The position numbers and the translations under genes are program-made. The notes beneath the pieces are model-generated. The model saw nothing but the letters and a program-made list of their open reading frames with translations, was not told where the DNA came from and made no database searches. This document shows, piece after piece, positions 9,001-20,357 of a stretch of 25,604 bases of DNA; the stretch's first letter is position 1; the number at the start of each line of letters is the position of its first letter. Source of the stretch: Saccoglossus kowalevskii (Eukaryota > Hemichordata > Enteropneusta > Harrimaniidae); contig NW_003109669.1 in assembly GCF_000003605.2 (NCBI RefSeq), forward strand, positions 1 to 25,604, written 5' to 3'.

Positions 9001-9580
9001 TCACGTGTCGCTGTCGCATTAACTCAGAATTATGTTATGCAGTCGTCACAGAATTCACGTGCTTCAGTCGCATTAACTCAGAATTACGTTATGCAGTCGT
9101 CACAGAATTCACGTGTTTCAGTCGCATTAACTCAGAATTATGTTATGCAGTCGTCACAGAATTCACGTGCTTCAGTCGCATTAACTCAGAATTACGTTAT
9201 GCAGTCGTCACAGAATTCACGTGTTTCAGTCGCATTAACTCAGAATTATGTTATGCAGTCGTCACAGAATTCACGTGCTTTAGTCGCATTAACTCAGAAT
9301 TACGTTATGCAGTCCTCACAGAATTCACGTGTTTCAGTCGCATTAACTCAGAATTATGTTATGCAGTCCTCACAGAATTCACGTGTTTCAGTCGCATTAA
9401 CTCAGAATTATGTTATGCAGTCGTCACAGAATTCACGTGCTTCAGTCGCATTAACTCAGAATTACGTTATGCAGTCGACACAGAATTCACGTGTTTCAGT
9501 CGCATTAACTCAGAATTATGTTATGCAGTCGTCACAGAATTCACGTGCTTCAGTCGCATTAACTCAGAATTATGTTATGT
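9001..9580 (+). repeat. Segmental duplication D3, left copy (partner 12988-13567)
   Basis: About 580 bp recurring at offset 3987. Shared markers are GTGCTTTAG, two successive CAGTCCTCAC T-type monomers (broken alternation) and CAGTCGACAC. The left copy has CACGTGTCGCTG where the right has CATGTGTCGCTG, a C/T difference in a CpG. Confidence 0.75.
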
Positions 9581-9687
9581 AGTCGTCACAGAATTCACGT
9601 TTTTCAGTCGCATTAACTCAGAATTATGTTATGCAGTCGTCACAGAATTCACGTGCTTCAGTCGCATTAACTCAGAATTATGTTATG

Positions 9688-11001
9688 TAGTCAGTCGTAA
9701 CAGAATTCACGTGCTTCAGTCGAACTAACTCGGAATTACGTTATGTAGTCAGTAATAACAGAATTCACGTGCTTCAGTGGAACTAACACAGAATTACGTT
9801 ATGTAGTCATCACATAATTCACGTGCCTCAGTCGCATTAACTCAGAACTATGTTATGTAGTCGTCACAGAATTCATGTGTCGCTGTCGCATTAACTCAGA
9901 ATTATGTTATGCAGTCGTCACAGAATTCACGTGCTTCAGTCGCATTAACTCAGAATTACGTTATGCAGTCGTCACAGAATTCATGTATCACAGTCGCATT
10001 AACTCAGAATTACGTTATGTAGTCGTCACAGAATTTACGTATCACAGTCGCATTAACTCAGAATTACGTTATGCAGTCGTCACAGAATTCACGTATCACA
10101 GTCGCATTAACTCAGAATTATGTTATGCAGTCGTCACAGAATTCACGTGTTTCAGTCGCATTAACTCAGAATTATGTTATGCAGTCGTCACAGAATTCAC
10201 GTTCTTCAGTCGCATTAACTCAGAATTACGTTATGCAGTCGTCACAGAATTCACGTGTTTCAGTCGCATTAACTCAGAATTATGTTATGCAGTCGTCACA
10301 GAATTCACGTGCTTCAGTCGCATTAACTCAGAATTACGTTATGTAGTCGTCACAGAATTCACGTGTTTCAGTCGCATTAACTCAGAATTATGTTAAGCAG
10401 TCGTCACAGAATTCACGTGCTTCAGTCGCATTAACTTAGAATTACGTTATGCAGTCGTCACAGAATTCACGTGTTTCAGTCGCATTAACTCAGAATTATG
10501 TTATGCAGTCGTCACAGAATTCACGTGCTTCAGTCATATTAACTCAGAATTACGTTATGCAGTCGTCACAGAATTCACGTGTTTCAGTCGCATTAACTCA
10601 AAATTATGTTATGCAGTCGTCACAGAATTCATGTGCTTCAGTCGCATTAACTCAGAATTACGTTATGTAGTCGTCACAGAATTCACGTTTTTCAGTCGCA
10701 TTAACTCAGAATTATGTTATGCAGTCGTCACAGAATTCACGTGCTTCAGTCGAACTAACTCAGAATTACGTTATGTAGTCGTCACAGAATTCACGTGTTT
10801 CAGTCGAACTAACTCAGAATTACGTTATGCAGTCGTCACAGAATGCACGTGCTTCAGTCGAACTAACTCAGAATTACGTTATGTAGTCAGTCGTAACAGA
10901 ATTCACGTGCTTCAGTCGAACTAACTCGGAATTACGTTATGTAGTCAGTAGTAACAGAATTCACGTGCTTCAGTGGAACTAACACAGAATTACGTCATGT
11001 A
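9688..11001 (+). repeat. Segmental duplication D2, right copy
   Basis: Partner of 7674-8987. After 11001 it continues into a CATCACATAATTC monomer that is missing from the left copy, so a recombination breakpoint lies at this end. Confidence 0.8.
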
Positions 11002-11473
11002 GTCATCACATAATTCACGTGCCTCAGTCGCATTAACTCAGAACTATGTTATGTAGTCGTCACAGAATTCATGTGTCGCTGTCGCATTAACTCAGAATTA
11101 TGTTATGCAGTCGTCACAGAATTCACGTGCTTCAGTCGCATTAACTCAGAATTACGTTATGCAGTCGTCACAGAATTCACGTGTTTCAGTCGCATTAACT
11201 CAGAATTATGTTATGCAGTCGTCACAGAATTCACGTGCTTCAGTCGCATTAACTCAGAATTACGTTATGCAGTCGTCACAGAATTCACGTGTTTCAGTCG
11301 CATTAACTAAGAATTATGTTATGCAGTCGTCACAGAATTCACGTACTTCAGTCGCATTAACTCAGAATTACGTTATGTAGTCGTCACAGAATTCACGTTT
11401 TTCAGTCGCATTAACTCAGAATTATGTTATGCAGTCGTCACAGAATTCACGTGCTTCAGTCGAACTAACTCAG

Positions 11474-12288
11474 AATTACGTTATGTAGTCGTCACAGAAT
11501 TCACGTGTTTCAGTCGAACTAACTCAGAATTACGTTATGCAGTCGTCACAGAATGCACGTGCTTCAGTCGAACTAACTCGGAATTACGTTATGTAGTCAT
11601 CACATAATTCACGTGCCTCAGTCGCATTAACTCAGAACTATGTTATGTAGTCGTCACAGAATTCATGTGTCGCTGTCGCATTAGCTCAGAATTATGTTAT
11701 GCAGTCGTCACAGAATTCACGTGCTTCAGTCGCATTAACTCAGAATTACGTTATGCAGTCGTCACAGAATTCACGTGTTTCAGTCGCATTAACTCAGAAT
11801 TATGTTATGCAGTCGTCACAGAATTCACGTGCTTTAGTCGCATTAACTCAGAATTACGTTATGCAGTCCTCACAGAATTCACGTGTTTCAGTCGCATTAA
11901 CTCAGAATTATGTTATGCAGTCGTCACAGAATTCACGTGCTTCAGTCGCATTAACTCAGAATTACGTTATGCAGTCGACACAGAATTCACGTGTTTCAGT
12001 CGCATTAACTCAGAATTATGTTATGCAGTCGTCACAGAATTCACGTGCTTCAGTCGCATTAACTTAGAATTACGTTATGCAGTCGTCACAGAATTCACGT
12101 GTTTCAGTCGTCACAGAATTCACGTGCTTCAGTCGCATTAACTCAGAATTACGTTATGTAGTCGTCACAGAATTCACGTTTTTCAGTCGCATTAACTCAG
12201 AATTATGTTATGCAGTCGTCACAGAATTCACGTGCTTCAGTCGCATTAACTCAGAATTACGTTATGCAGTCGTCACAGAATTCACGTG
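11474..12288 (+). repeat. Segmental duplication D1, right copy
   Basis: Partner of 5693-6507. This copy keeps CAGAATTACG where the left flank of the partner has lost one base. After 12288 the two copies run into different monomer orders. Confidence 0.8.
12080..12129 (+). repeat. Tandem 25-bp half-unit, junction 2
   Basis: Left halves at 12080-12104 and 12105-12129. Belongs to the right copy of duplication D1, offset exactly 5781 from junction 1. Confidence 0.9.
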
Positions 12289-12539
12289 TTTCAGTCGCAT
12301 TAACTAAGAATTATGTTATGCAGTCGTCACAGAATTCACGTGTTTCAGTCGCATTAACTCAGAATTATGTTATGCAGTCGTCACAGAATTCACGTGCTTC
12401 AGTCGCATTAACTCAGAATTACGTTATGCAGTCGTCACAGAATTCACGTGTTTCAGTCGCATTAACTCAGAATTATGTTATGCAGTCGTCACAGAATTCA
12501 CGTGCTTCAGTCGCATTAACTCAGAATTACGTTATGCAG

Positions 12540-13360
12540 TCGTCACAGAATTCACGTGTTTCAGTCGCATTAACTAAGAATTATGTTATGCAGTCGTCAC
12601 AGAATTCACGTACTTCAGTCGCATTAACTCAGAATTACGTTATGTAGTCGTCACAGAATTCACGTTTTTCAGTCGCATTAACTCAGAATTATGTTATGCA
12701 GTCGTCACAGAATTCACGTGCTTCAGTCGAACTAACTCAGAATTACGTTATGTAGTCGTCACAGAATTCACGTGTTTCAATCGAACTAACTCAGAATTAC
12801 GTTATGCAGTCGTCACAGAATGCACGTGCTTCAGTCGAACTAACTCAGAATTACGTTATGTAGTCAGTCGTAACAGAATTCACGTGCTTCAGTCGAACTA
12901 ACTCGGAATTACGTTATGTAGTCATCACATAATTCACGTGCCTCAGTCGCATTAACTCAGAACTATGTTATGTAGTCGTCACAGAATTCATGTGTCGCTG
13001 TCGCATTAACTCAGAATTATGTTATGCAGTCGTCACAGAATTCACGTGCTTCAGTCGCATTAACTCAGAATTACGTTATGCAGTCGTCACAGAATTCACG
13101 TGTTTCAGTCGCATTAACTCAGAATTATGTTATGCAGTCGTCACAGAATTCACGTGCTTCAGTCGCATTAACTCAGAATTACGTTATGCAGTCGTCACAG
13201 AATTCACGTGTTTCAGTCGCATTAACTCAGAATTATGTTATGCAGTCGTCACAGAATTCACGTGCTTTAGTCGCATTAACTCAGAATTACGTTATGCAGT
13301 CCTCACAGAATTCACGTGTTTCAGTCGCATTAACTCAGAATTATGTTATGCAGTCCTCAC
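12540..13360 (+). repeat. Tandem higher-order repeat of 1030 bp, left copy (partner 13570-14390)
   Basis: Adjacent copies at a period of 1030 bp (19 monomers plus one 4-bp insertion). The private variant TTTCAATCGAACT (near 12775 and 13805), an ACTAAGAATT monomer and a GTACTTCAG monomer link them. The left copy then carries an extra CAGTCCTCAC T-type monomer before resuming, while the right copy has the half-unit junction instead. Confidence 0.8.
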
Positions 13361-13567
13361 AGAATTCACGTGTTTCAGTCGCATTAACTCAGAATTATGT
13401 TATGCAGTCGTCACAGAATTCACGTGCTTCAGTCGCATTAACTCAGAATTACGTTATGCAGTCGACACAGAATTCACGTGTTTCAGTCGCATTAACTCAG
13501 AATTATGTTATGCAGTCGTCACAGAATTCACGTGCTTCAGTCGCATTAACTCAGAATTACGTTATGT
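12988..13567 (+). repeat. Segmental duplication D3, right copy
   Basis: Partner of 9001-9580. It overlaps the 1030-bp tandem repeat, so the D3 exchange and the tandem duplication are separate events. Confidence 0.75.
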
Positions 13568-13569
13568 AG

Positions 13570-14390
13570 TCGTCACAGAATTCACGTGTTTCAGTCGCAT
13601 TAACTAAGAATTATGTTATGCAGTCGTCACAGAATTCACGTACTTCAGTCGCATTAACTCAGAATTACGTTATGTAGTCGTCACAGAATTCACGTTTTTC
13701 AGTCGCATTAACTCAGAATTATGTTATGCAGTCGTCACAGAATTCACGTGCTTCAGTCGAACTAACTCAGAATTACGTTATGTAGTCGTCACAGAATTCA
13801 CGTGTTTCAATCGAACTAACTCAGAATTACGTTATGCAGTCGTCACAGAATGCACGTGCTTCAGTCGAACTAACTCAGAATTACGTTATGTAGTCAGTCG
13901 TAACAGAATTCACGTGCTTCAGTCGAACTAACTCGGAATTACGTTATGTAGTCATCACATAATTCACGTGCCTCAGTCGCATTAACTCAGAACTATGTTA
14001 TGTAGTCGTCACAGAATTCATGTGTCGCTGTCGCATTAACTCAGAATTATGTTATGCAGTCGTCACAGAATTCACGTGCTTCAGTCGCATTAACTCAGAA
14101 TTACGTTATGCAGTCGTCACAGAATTCACGTGTTTCAGTCGCATTAACTCAGAATTATGTTATGCAGTCGTCACAGAATTCACGTGCTTCAGTCGCATTA
14201 ACTCAGAATTACGTTATGCAGTCGTCACAGAATTCACGTGTTTCAGTCGCATTAACTCAGAATTATGTTATGCAGTCGTCACAGAATTCACGTGCTTTAG
14301 TCGCATTAACTCAGAATTACGTTATGCAGTCCTCACAGAATTCACGTGTTTCAGTCGCATTAACTCAGAATTATGTTATGCAGTCGTCAC
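13570..14390 (+). repeat. Tandem higher-order repeat of 1030 bp, right copy
   Basis: Partner of 12540-13360. It retains TTTCAATCGAACT at about 13805 and the GTGTCGCTGTCG monomer at about 14018. Confidence 0.8.
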
Positions 14391-14542
14391 AGAATTCACG
14401 TGCTTCAGTCGCATTAACTCAGAATTACGTTATGCAGTCGACACAGAATTCACGTGTTTCAGTCGCATTAACTCAGAATTATGTTATGCAGTCGTCACAG
14501 AATTCACGTGCTTCAGTCGCATTAACTCAGAATTACGTTATG

Positions 14543-14592
14543 CAGTCGTCACAGAATTCACGTGTTTCAGTCGTCACAGAATTCACGTGCTT
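14543..14592 (+). repeat. Tandem 25-bp half-unit, junction 3
   Basis: Left halves at 14543-14567 and 14568-14592, followed by the same C-type then TTTTTC-type monomers as the other junctions. Confidence 0.9.
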
Positions 14593-14849
14593 CAGTCGCA
14601 TTAACTCAGAATTACGTTATGTAGTCGTCACAGAATTCACGTTTTTCAGTCGCATTAACTCAGAATTATGTTATGCAGTCGTCACAGAATTCACGTGCTT
14701 CAGTCGCATTAACTCAGAATTATGTTATGTAGTCAGTCGTAACAGAATTCACGTGCTTCAGTCGAACTAACTCGGAATTACGTTATGTAGTCAGTAGTAA
14801 CAGAATTCACGTGCTTCAGTGGAACTAACACAGAATTACGTTATGTAGT

Positions 14850-15120
14850 CATCACATAATTCACGTGCTTCAGTCGCATTAACTAAGAATTACGTTATGC
14901 AGTCGTCACAGAATTCACGTGTTTCAGTCGCATTAACTAAGAATTATGTTATGCAGTCGTCACAGAATTCACGTGCTCCAGTCGCATTAACTCAGAATTA
15001 CGTTAATATGTAGTCGTCACAGAATTCACGTGTTTCAGTCGCATTTGACTCAGAATTATGTTATGTAGACGTCACAGAATTCATGTGCTTCAGTCGCATT
15101 AACTAAGAATTACGTTATGT
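14850..15120 (+). repeat. LINE-less copy of the pre-insertion monomer run
   Basis: This run has the monomer order that stands directly before LINE copies 3, 4 and 5: ACATAATTC C-type, ACTAAGAATT T-type, GTGCTCCAG with GTTAATATG (+3 bases), TTTGACTCAG (+1 base), then GACGTC with CATGTGCTTCAG and ACTAAGAATTACG. Where those copies go on through TTATATAGTCG into the LINE, this one has TTATGTAGTCATCACAT and returns to the GTGCCTCAG and GTGTCGCTG monomers. It may be an ancestral run that predates the insertion or, more likely, a crossover product that removed the LINE. Confidence 0.75.
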
Positions 15121-16024
15121 AGTCATCACATAATTCACGTGCCTCAGTCGCATTAACTCAGAACTATGTTATGTAGTCGTCACAGAATTCATGTGTCGCT
15201 GTCGCATTAACTCAGAATTATGTTATGCAGTCGTCACAGAATTCACGTGCTTCAGTCGCATTAACTCAGAATTACGTTATGCAGTCGTCACAGAATTCAC
15301 GTGTTTCAGTCGCATTAACTCAGAATTATGTTATGCAGGCGTCACAGAATTCACGTGCTTCAGTCGCATTAACTCAGAATTACGTTATGCAGTCGTCACA
15401 GAATTCACGTGTTTCAGTCACATTAACTAAGAATTATGTTATGCAGTCGTCACAGAATTCACGTACTTCAGTCGCATTAACTCAGAATTACGTTATGTAG
15501 TCGTCACAGAATTCACGTTTTTCAGTCGCATTAACTCAGAATTATGTTATGCAGTCGTCACAGAATTCACGTGCTTCAGTCGAACTAACTCAGAATTACG
15601 TTATGTAGTCGTCACAGAATTCACGTGTTTCAGTCGAACTAACTCAGAATTACGTTATGCAGTCGTCACAGAATGCACGTGCTTCAGTCGAACTAACTCA
15701 GAATTACGTTATGTAGTCAGTCGTAACAGAATTCGCGTGCTTCAGTCGAACTAACTCGGAATTACGTTATGTAGTCATCACATAATTCACGTGCCTCAGT
15801 CGCATTAACTCAGAACTATGTTATGTAGTCGTCACAGAATTCATGTGTCGCTGTCGCATTAACTCAGAATTATGTTATGCAGTCGTCACAGAATTCACGT
15901 GCTTCAGTCGCATTAACTCAGAATTACGTTATGCAGTCGTCACAGAATTCACGTGTTTCAGTCGCATTAACTCAGAATTATGTTATGCAGTCGTCACAGA
16001 ATTCACGCGCTTTAGTCGCATTAA

Positions 16025-16319
16025 CTCAGAATTACGTTATGCAGTCCTCACAGAATTCACGTGTTTCAGTCGCATTAACTCAGAATTATGTTATGCAGTC
16101 GTCACAGAATTCACGTGCTTCAGTCGCATTAACTCAGAATTACGTTATGCAGTCGACACAGAATTCACGTGTTTCAGTCGCATTAACTCAGAATTATGTT
16201 ATGCAGTCGTCACAGAATACACGTGCTTCAGTCGCATTAACTCAGAATTACGTTATGCAGTCGTCACAGAATTCACGTGTTTCAGTCGTCACAGAATTCA
16301 CGTGCTTCAGTCGCATTAA
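16025..16319 (+). repeat. 295-bp tandem duplication, first copy
   Basis: Repeats immediately as 16320-16614. The length is five monomers plus one 25-bp half-unit. The private AGAATACACG variant (lost EcoRI site) lies at 16214 and again at 16509. Confidence 0.85.
16258..16307 (+). repeat. Tandem 25-bp half-unit, junction 4
   Basis: Left halves at 16258-16282 and 16283-16307, inside the first copy of the 295-bp duplication. Confidence 0.9.
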
Positions 16320-16614
16320 CTCAGAATTACCTTATGCAGTCCTCACAGAATTCACGTGTTTCAGTCGCATTAACTCAGAATTATGTTATGCAGTCGTCAC
16401 AGAATTCACGTGCTTCAGTCGCATTAACTCAGAATTACGTTATGCAGTCGACACAGAATTCACGTGTTTCAGTCGCATTAACTCAGAATTATGTTATGCA
16501 GTCGTCACAGAATACACGTGCTTCAGTCGCATTAACTCAGAATTACGTTATGCAGTCGTCACAGAATTCACGTGTTTCAGTCGTCACAGAATTCACGTGC
16601 TTCAGTCGCATTAA
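16320..16614 (+). repeat. 295-bp tandem duplication, second copy
   Basis: Follows the first copy directly. It differs by ATTACCTTATG near 16327-16334 in place of ATTACGTTATG. The duplication carries a half-unit junction, so the number of these junctions rose by local duplication. Confidence 0.85.
16553..16602 (+). repeat. Tandem 25-bp half-unit, junction 5
   Basis: Left halves at 16553-16577 and 16578-16602; copy of junction 4 at offset 295. Confidence 0.9.
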
Positions 16615-17177
16615 CTCAGAATTACGTTATGTAGTCGTCACAGAATTCACGTTTTTCAGTCGCATTAACTCAGAATTATGTTATGCAGTCGTCACAGAAT
16701 TCACGTGCTTCAGTCGCATTAACTCAGAATTATGTTATGTAGTCAGTCGTAACAGAATTCACGTGCTTCAGTCGAACTAACTCGGAATTACGTTATGTAG
16801 TCAGTAGTAACAGAATTCACGTGCTTCAGTGGAACTAACACAGAATTACGTTATGTAGTCATCACATAATTCACGTGCTTCAGTCGCATTAACTCAGAAT
16901 TACGTTATGCAGTCGTCACAGAATTCACGTGTTTCAGTCGCATTAACTAAGAATTATGTTATGCAGTCGTCACAGAATTCACGTGCTCCAGTCGCATTAA
17001 CTCAGAATTACGTTAATATGTAATCGTCACAGAATTCACGTGCTTCAGTCGCATTTGACTCAGAATTATGTTATGTAGACGTCACAGAATTCATGTGCTT
17101 CAGTCGAACTAACTAAGAATTACGTTATATAGTCGTCACAGAATTCACGTGTCACAGTCGAACTAAGTCTGAATGTA

Positions 17178-17360
17178 ATGTACAATTTAAGAAATTCTCA
17201 TCAATTACAGTTAAAACGACCAAGGACTAAACGCTATGGACTGGAGTCATTGTCTTATTATGGTGCTAAAATGTGGAACTCGCTTCCTAATCGAATGAAG
17301 GAGTGCAAAGATTTGTATTCGTTTAAGCAAATGGTGTCATTGTGGTCACCATCATTTTAA
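17178..17360 (+). pseudogene. Reverse-transcriptase C-terminal remnant, copy 3
   Basis: All 60 codons as in copy 1, including the YGLESLSYYGAKMWNSLP segment and TAA stop at 17358-17360. No polymerase catalytic residues are present. Confidence 0.82.
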
Positions 17361-17458
17361 GATATTTAATTGATTATTTGTGAAATCTTACTGTTGTTTT
17401 TCTCTGTGTTTGATGTTTGATGTTTGTAATTTTTGCTTTTGTTTGATGTAATTTTTAG

Positions 17459-17484
17459 TAGCCAGTGATATTAGCCTTTGGCTA
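17459..17484 (+). other. Possible 3'-UTR hairpin of LINE copy 3
   Basis: Arms TAGCCA and TGGCTA unchanged; the one substitution of this copy falls in the loop. Confidence 0.4.
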
Positions 17485-17504
17485 GGTATTTCAAACTGAC
17501 TTTA

Positions 17505-17537
17505 AATAAACCAATTGAATTGAATTGAATTGAATTA
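17505..17537 (+). other. AATAAA signal and (AATTG)4 tail, copy 3
   Basis: AATAAA at 17505-17510; AATTG repeats 17513-17537, same repeat number as the other copies. Confidence 0.75.
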
Positions 17538-20027
17538 TTATGCAGTCGTCACAGAATTCACGTATCACAGTCGCATTAACTCAGAATTACGTTATGCAGT
17601 CGTCACAGAATTCATGTATCACAGTCGCATTAACTCAGAATTACGTTATGTAGTCGGCACAGAATTCATGTATCACAGTCGCATTAACTCAGAATTACGT
17701 TATGTAGTCGTCACAGAATTTACGTATCACAGTCGCATTAACTCAGAATTACGTTATGCAGTCGTCACAGAATTCACGTATCACAGTCGCATTAACTCAG
17801 AATTATGTTATGCAGTCGTCACAGAATTCACGTGTTTCAGTCGCATTAACTCGGAATTATGTTATGCAGTCGTCACAGAATTCACGTGCTTCAGTCGCAT
17901 TAACTCAGAATTACGTTATGCAGTCGTCACAGAATTCACGTGTTTCAGTCGCATTAACTCAGAATTATGTTATGCAGTCGTCACAGAATTCACGTGCTTC
18001 AGTCGCATTAACTCAGAATTACGTTATGCAGTCGTCACAGAATTCACGTGTTTCAGTCGCATTAACTCAGAATTATGTTAAGCAGTCGTCACAGAATTCA
18101 CGTGCTTCAGTCGCATTAACTCAGAATTACGTTATGCAGTCGTCACAGAACTTACGTGTTTCAGTCGCATTAACTCAGAATTATGTTATGCAGTCGTCAC
18201 AGAATTCACGTGCTTCAGTCATATTAACTCAGAATTACGTTATGCAGTCGTCACAGAATTCACGTGTTTCAGTCGCATTAACTCAGAATTATGTTATGCA
18301 GTCGTCACAGAATTCATGTGCTTCAGTCGCATTAACTCAGAATTACGTTATGTAGTCGTCACAGAATTCACGTTTTTCAGTCGCATTAACTCAGAATTAT
18401 GTTATGCAGTCGTCACAGAATTCACGTGCTTCAGTCGAACTAACTCAGAATTACGTTATGTAGTCGTCACAGAATTCACGTGTTTCAGTCGAACTAACTC
18501 AGAATTACGTTATGCAGTCGTCACAGAATGCACGTGCTTCAGTCGAACTAACTCAGAATTACGTTATGTAGTCAGTCGTCATAGAATTCACGTGCTTCAG
18601 TCGAACTAACTCGGAATTACGTTATGTAGTCAGTAGTAACAGAATTCACGTGCTTCAGTGGAACTAACACAGAATTACGTTATGAAGTCATCACATAATT
18701 CACGTGCCTCAGTCGCATTAACTCAGAACTATGTTATTGTAGTCGTCAGAGAATTCATGTGTCGCTGTCGCATTAACTCAGAATTATGTTATGCAGTCGT
18801 CACAGAATTCACGTGCTTCAGTCGCATTAACTCAGAATTACGTTATGCAGTCGTCACAGAATTCACGTGTTTCAGTCGCATTAACTCAGAATTATGTTAT
18901 GCAGTCGTCACAGAATTCACGTGCTTTAGTCGCATTAACTCAGAATTACGTTATGCAGTCGTCACATAATTCACGTGTTTCAGTCGCATTAACTCAGAAT
19001 TATGTTATGCAGTCGTCACAGAATTCATGTGCTTCAGTCGCATTAACTCAGAATTACGTTATGTAGTCGTCACAGAATTCACGTTTTTCAGTCGCATTAA
19101 CTCAGAATTTTGTTATGCGGTCGTCACAGAATTCACGTGCTTCAGTCGAACTAACTCAGAATTACGTTATGTAGTCGTCACAGAATTCACGTGTTTCAGT
19201 CGAACTAACTCAGAATTACGTTATGCAGTCGTCACAGAATGCACGTGCTTCAGTCGAACTAACTCAGAATTACGTTATGTAGTCAGTCGTAACAGAATTC
19301 ACGTGCTTCAGTCGAACTAACTCGGAATTACGTTATGTAGTCAGTAGTAACAGAATTCACGTGCTTCAGTGGAACTAACACAGAATTACGTTATGAAGTC
19401 ATCACATAATTCACGTGCCTCAGTCGCATTAACTCAGAACTATGTTATGTAGTCGTCAGAGAATTCATGTGTCGCTGTCGCATTAACTCAGAATTATGTT
19501 ATGCAGTCGTCACAGAATTCACGTGCTTCAGTCGCATTAACTCAGAATTACGTTATGTAGTCGTCACAGAATTCACGTGTTTCAGTCGCATTAACTCAGA
19601 ATTATGTTATGCAGTCGTCACAGAATTCACGTGCTTTAGTCGCATTAACTCAGAATTACGTTATGCAGTCGTCACATAATTCACGTGTTTCAGTCGCATT
19701 AACTCAGAATTATGTTATGCAGTCGTCACAGAATTCACGTGCTTCAGTCGCATTAACTCAGAATTACGTTATGCAGTCGTCACAGAATTCACGTGTTTCA
19801 GTCGCATTAACTAAGAATTATGTTATGCAGTCGTCACAGAATTCACGTGCTCCAGTCGCATTAACTCAGAATTACGTTAATATGTAGTCGTCACAGAATT
19901 CACGTGCTTCAGTCGCATTTGACTCAGAATTATGTTATGTAGACGTCACAGAATTCATGTGCTTCAGTCGAACTAAGAATTACGTTATATAGTCGTCACA
20001 GAATTCACGTGTCACAGTCGAACTAAG
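17538..20027 (+). repeat. 54-bp satellite array, segment D (about 46 monomers)
   Basis: 2490 bp. It begins with GTATCAC-type monomers, then T/C dimers including the GTTAAGCAG variant near 18077 and AGAACTTACG near 18148. Two marker blocks (18569-18739 and 19280-19449) stand about 710 bp apart (13 monomers plus 8 bp), so this segment holds a tandem higher-order repeat. Private changes are GTCATAGAATT near 18579, GTTATTGTAG near 18735 and AGAATTTTG near 19105. It ends with the GTGCTCCAG / GTTAATATG / TTTGACTCAG / GACGTC run; the last GAACTAA monomer is shortened (GTCGAACTAAGAATTACG near 19968). No gene is visible. Confidence 0.97.
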
Positions 20028-20037
20028 TCTGAATGTA

Positions 20038-20220
20038 ATGTACAATTTAAGAAATTCTCATCAATTACAGTTAAAACGACCAAGGACTGAACGCTATGGA
20101 CTGGAGTCATTGTCTTATTATGGTGCTAAAATGTGGAACTCGCTTCCTAATCGAATGAAGGAGTGCAAAGATTTGTATTCGTTTAAGCAAATGGTGTCAT
20201 TGTGGTCACCATCATTTTAA
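20038..20220 (+). pseudogene. Reverse-transcriptase C-terminal remnant, copy 4 (K18E)
   Basis: Sixty codons with one amino-acid change from the others: AAA to GAA at codon 18, just before the RYGLES segment. This is the only replacement seen among five copies. The frame stays intact to TAA 20218-20220. Confidence 0.82.
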
Positions 20221-20311
20221 GATATTTAATTGATTATTTGTGAAATCTTACTGTTGTTTTTCTCTGTGTTTGATGTTTGTAATTTTTGCTTTTGTTTGAT
20301 GTAATTTTTAG

Positions 20312-20337
20312 TAGCCAGTGATATTAGCCTTTGGCTA
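20312..20337 (+). other. Possible 3'-UTR hairpin of LINE copy 4
   Basis: Both 6-nt arms intact; loop carries the same C as copy 3. Confidence 0.4.
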
Positions 20338-20357
20338 GGTATTTCAAACTGACTTTA

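Larger units (their letters stand above)
4181..17167 (+). repeat. 54-bp satellite array, segment C (about 13 kb without LINE)
   Basis: The longest uninterrupted satellite run, about 240 monomers. It is built from higher-order repeats that share the marker block and the GTGTCGCTGTCG monomer, the latter at about 5289, 5882, 7859, 9003, 9873, 11069, 11663, 12988, 14018, 15189 and 15841. Spacings such as 594, 652, 1030 and 1196 bp equal 11, 12, 19 and 22 monomers plus 0, 4, 4 and 8 bp. Traceable duplications are listed separately. Odd monomers include CAGATTACG (1-base deletion near 5692), ACTTAGAATT near 6282, 10434 and 12062, TCTTC-type near 8188 and 10202, and TTTGACTCAG near 15045 and 17055. 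The last 300 bp reproduce the run-up to the LINE insertion. No gene is visible in this stretch. Confidence 0.96.
17168..17537 (+). mobile_element. LINE 3'-end fragment, copy 3
   Basis: 370 bp, differing from copies 1 and 2 by a T-to-C change in the hairpin loop (TTAGCCTTTGG near 17474), shared only with copy 4. Both junctions are as in copy 1. The upstream run is the GTTAATATG / TTTGACTCAG type, here with a private TAATCGTCAC near 17021. Confidence 0.85.
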
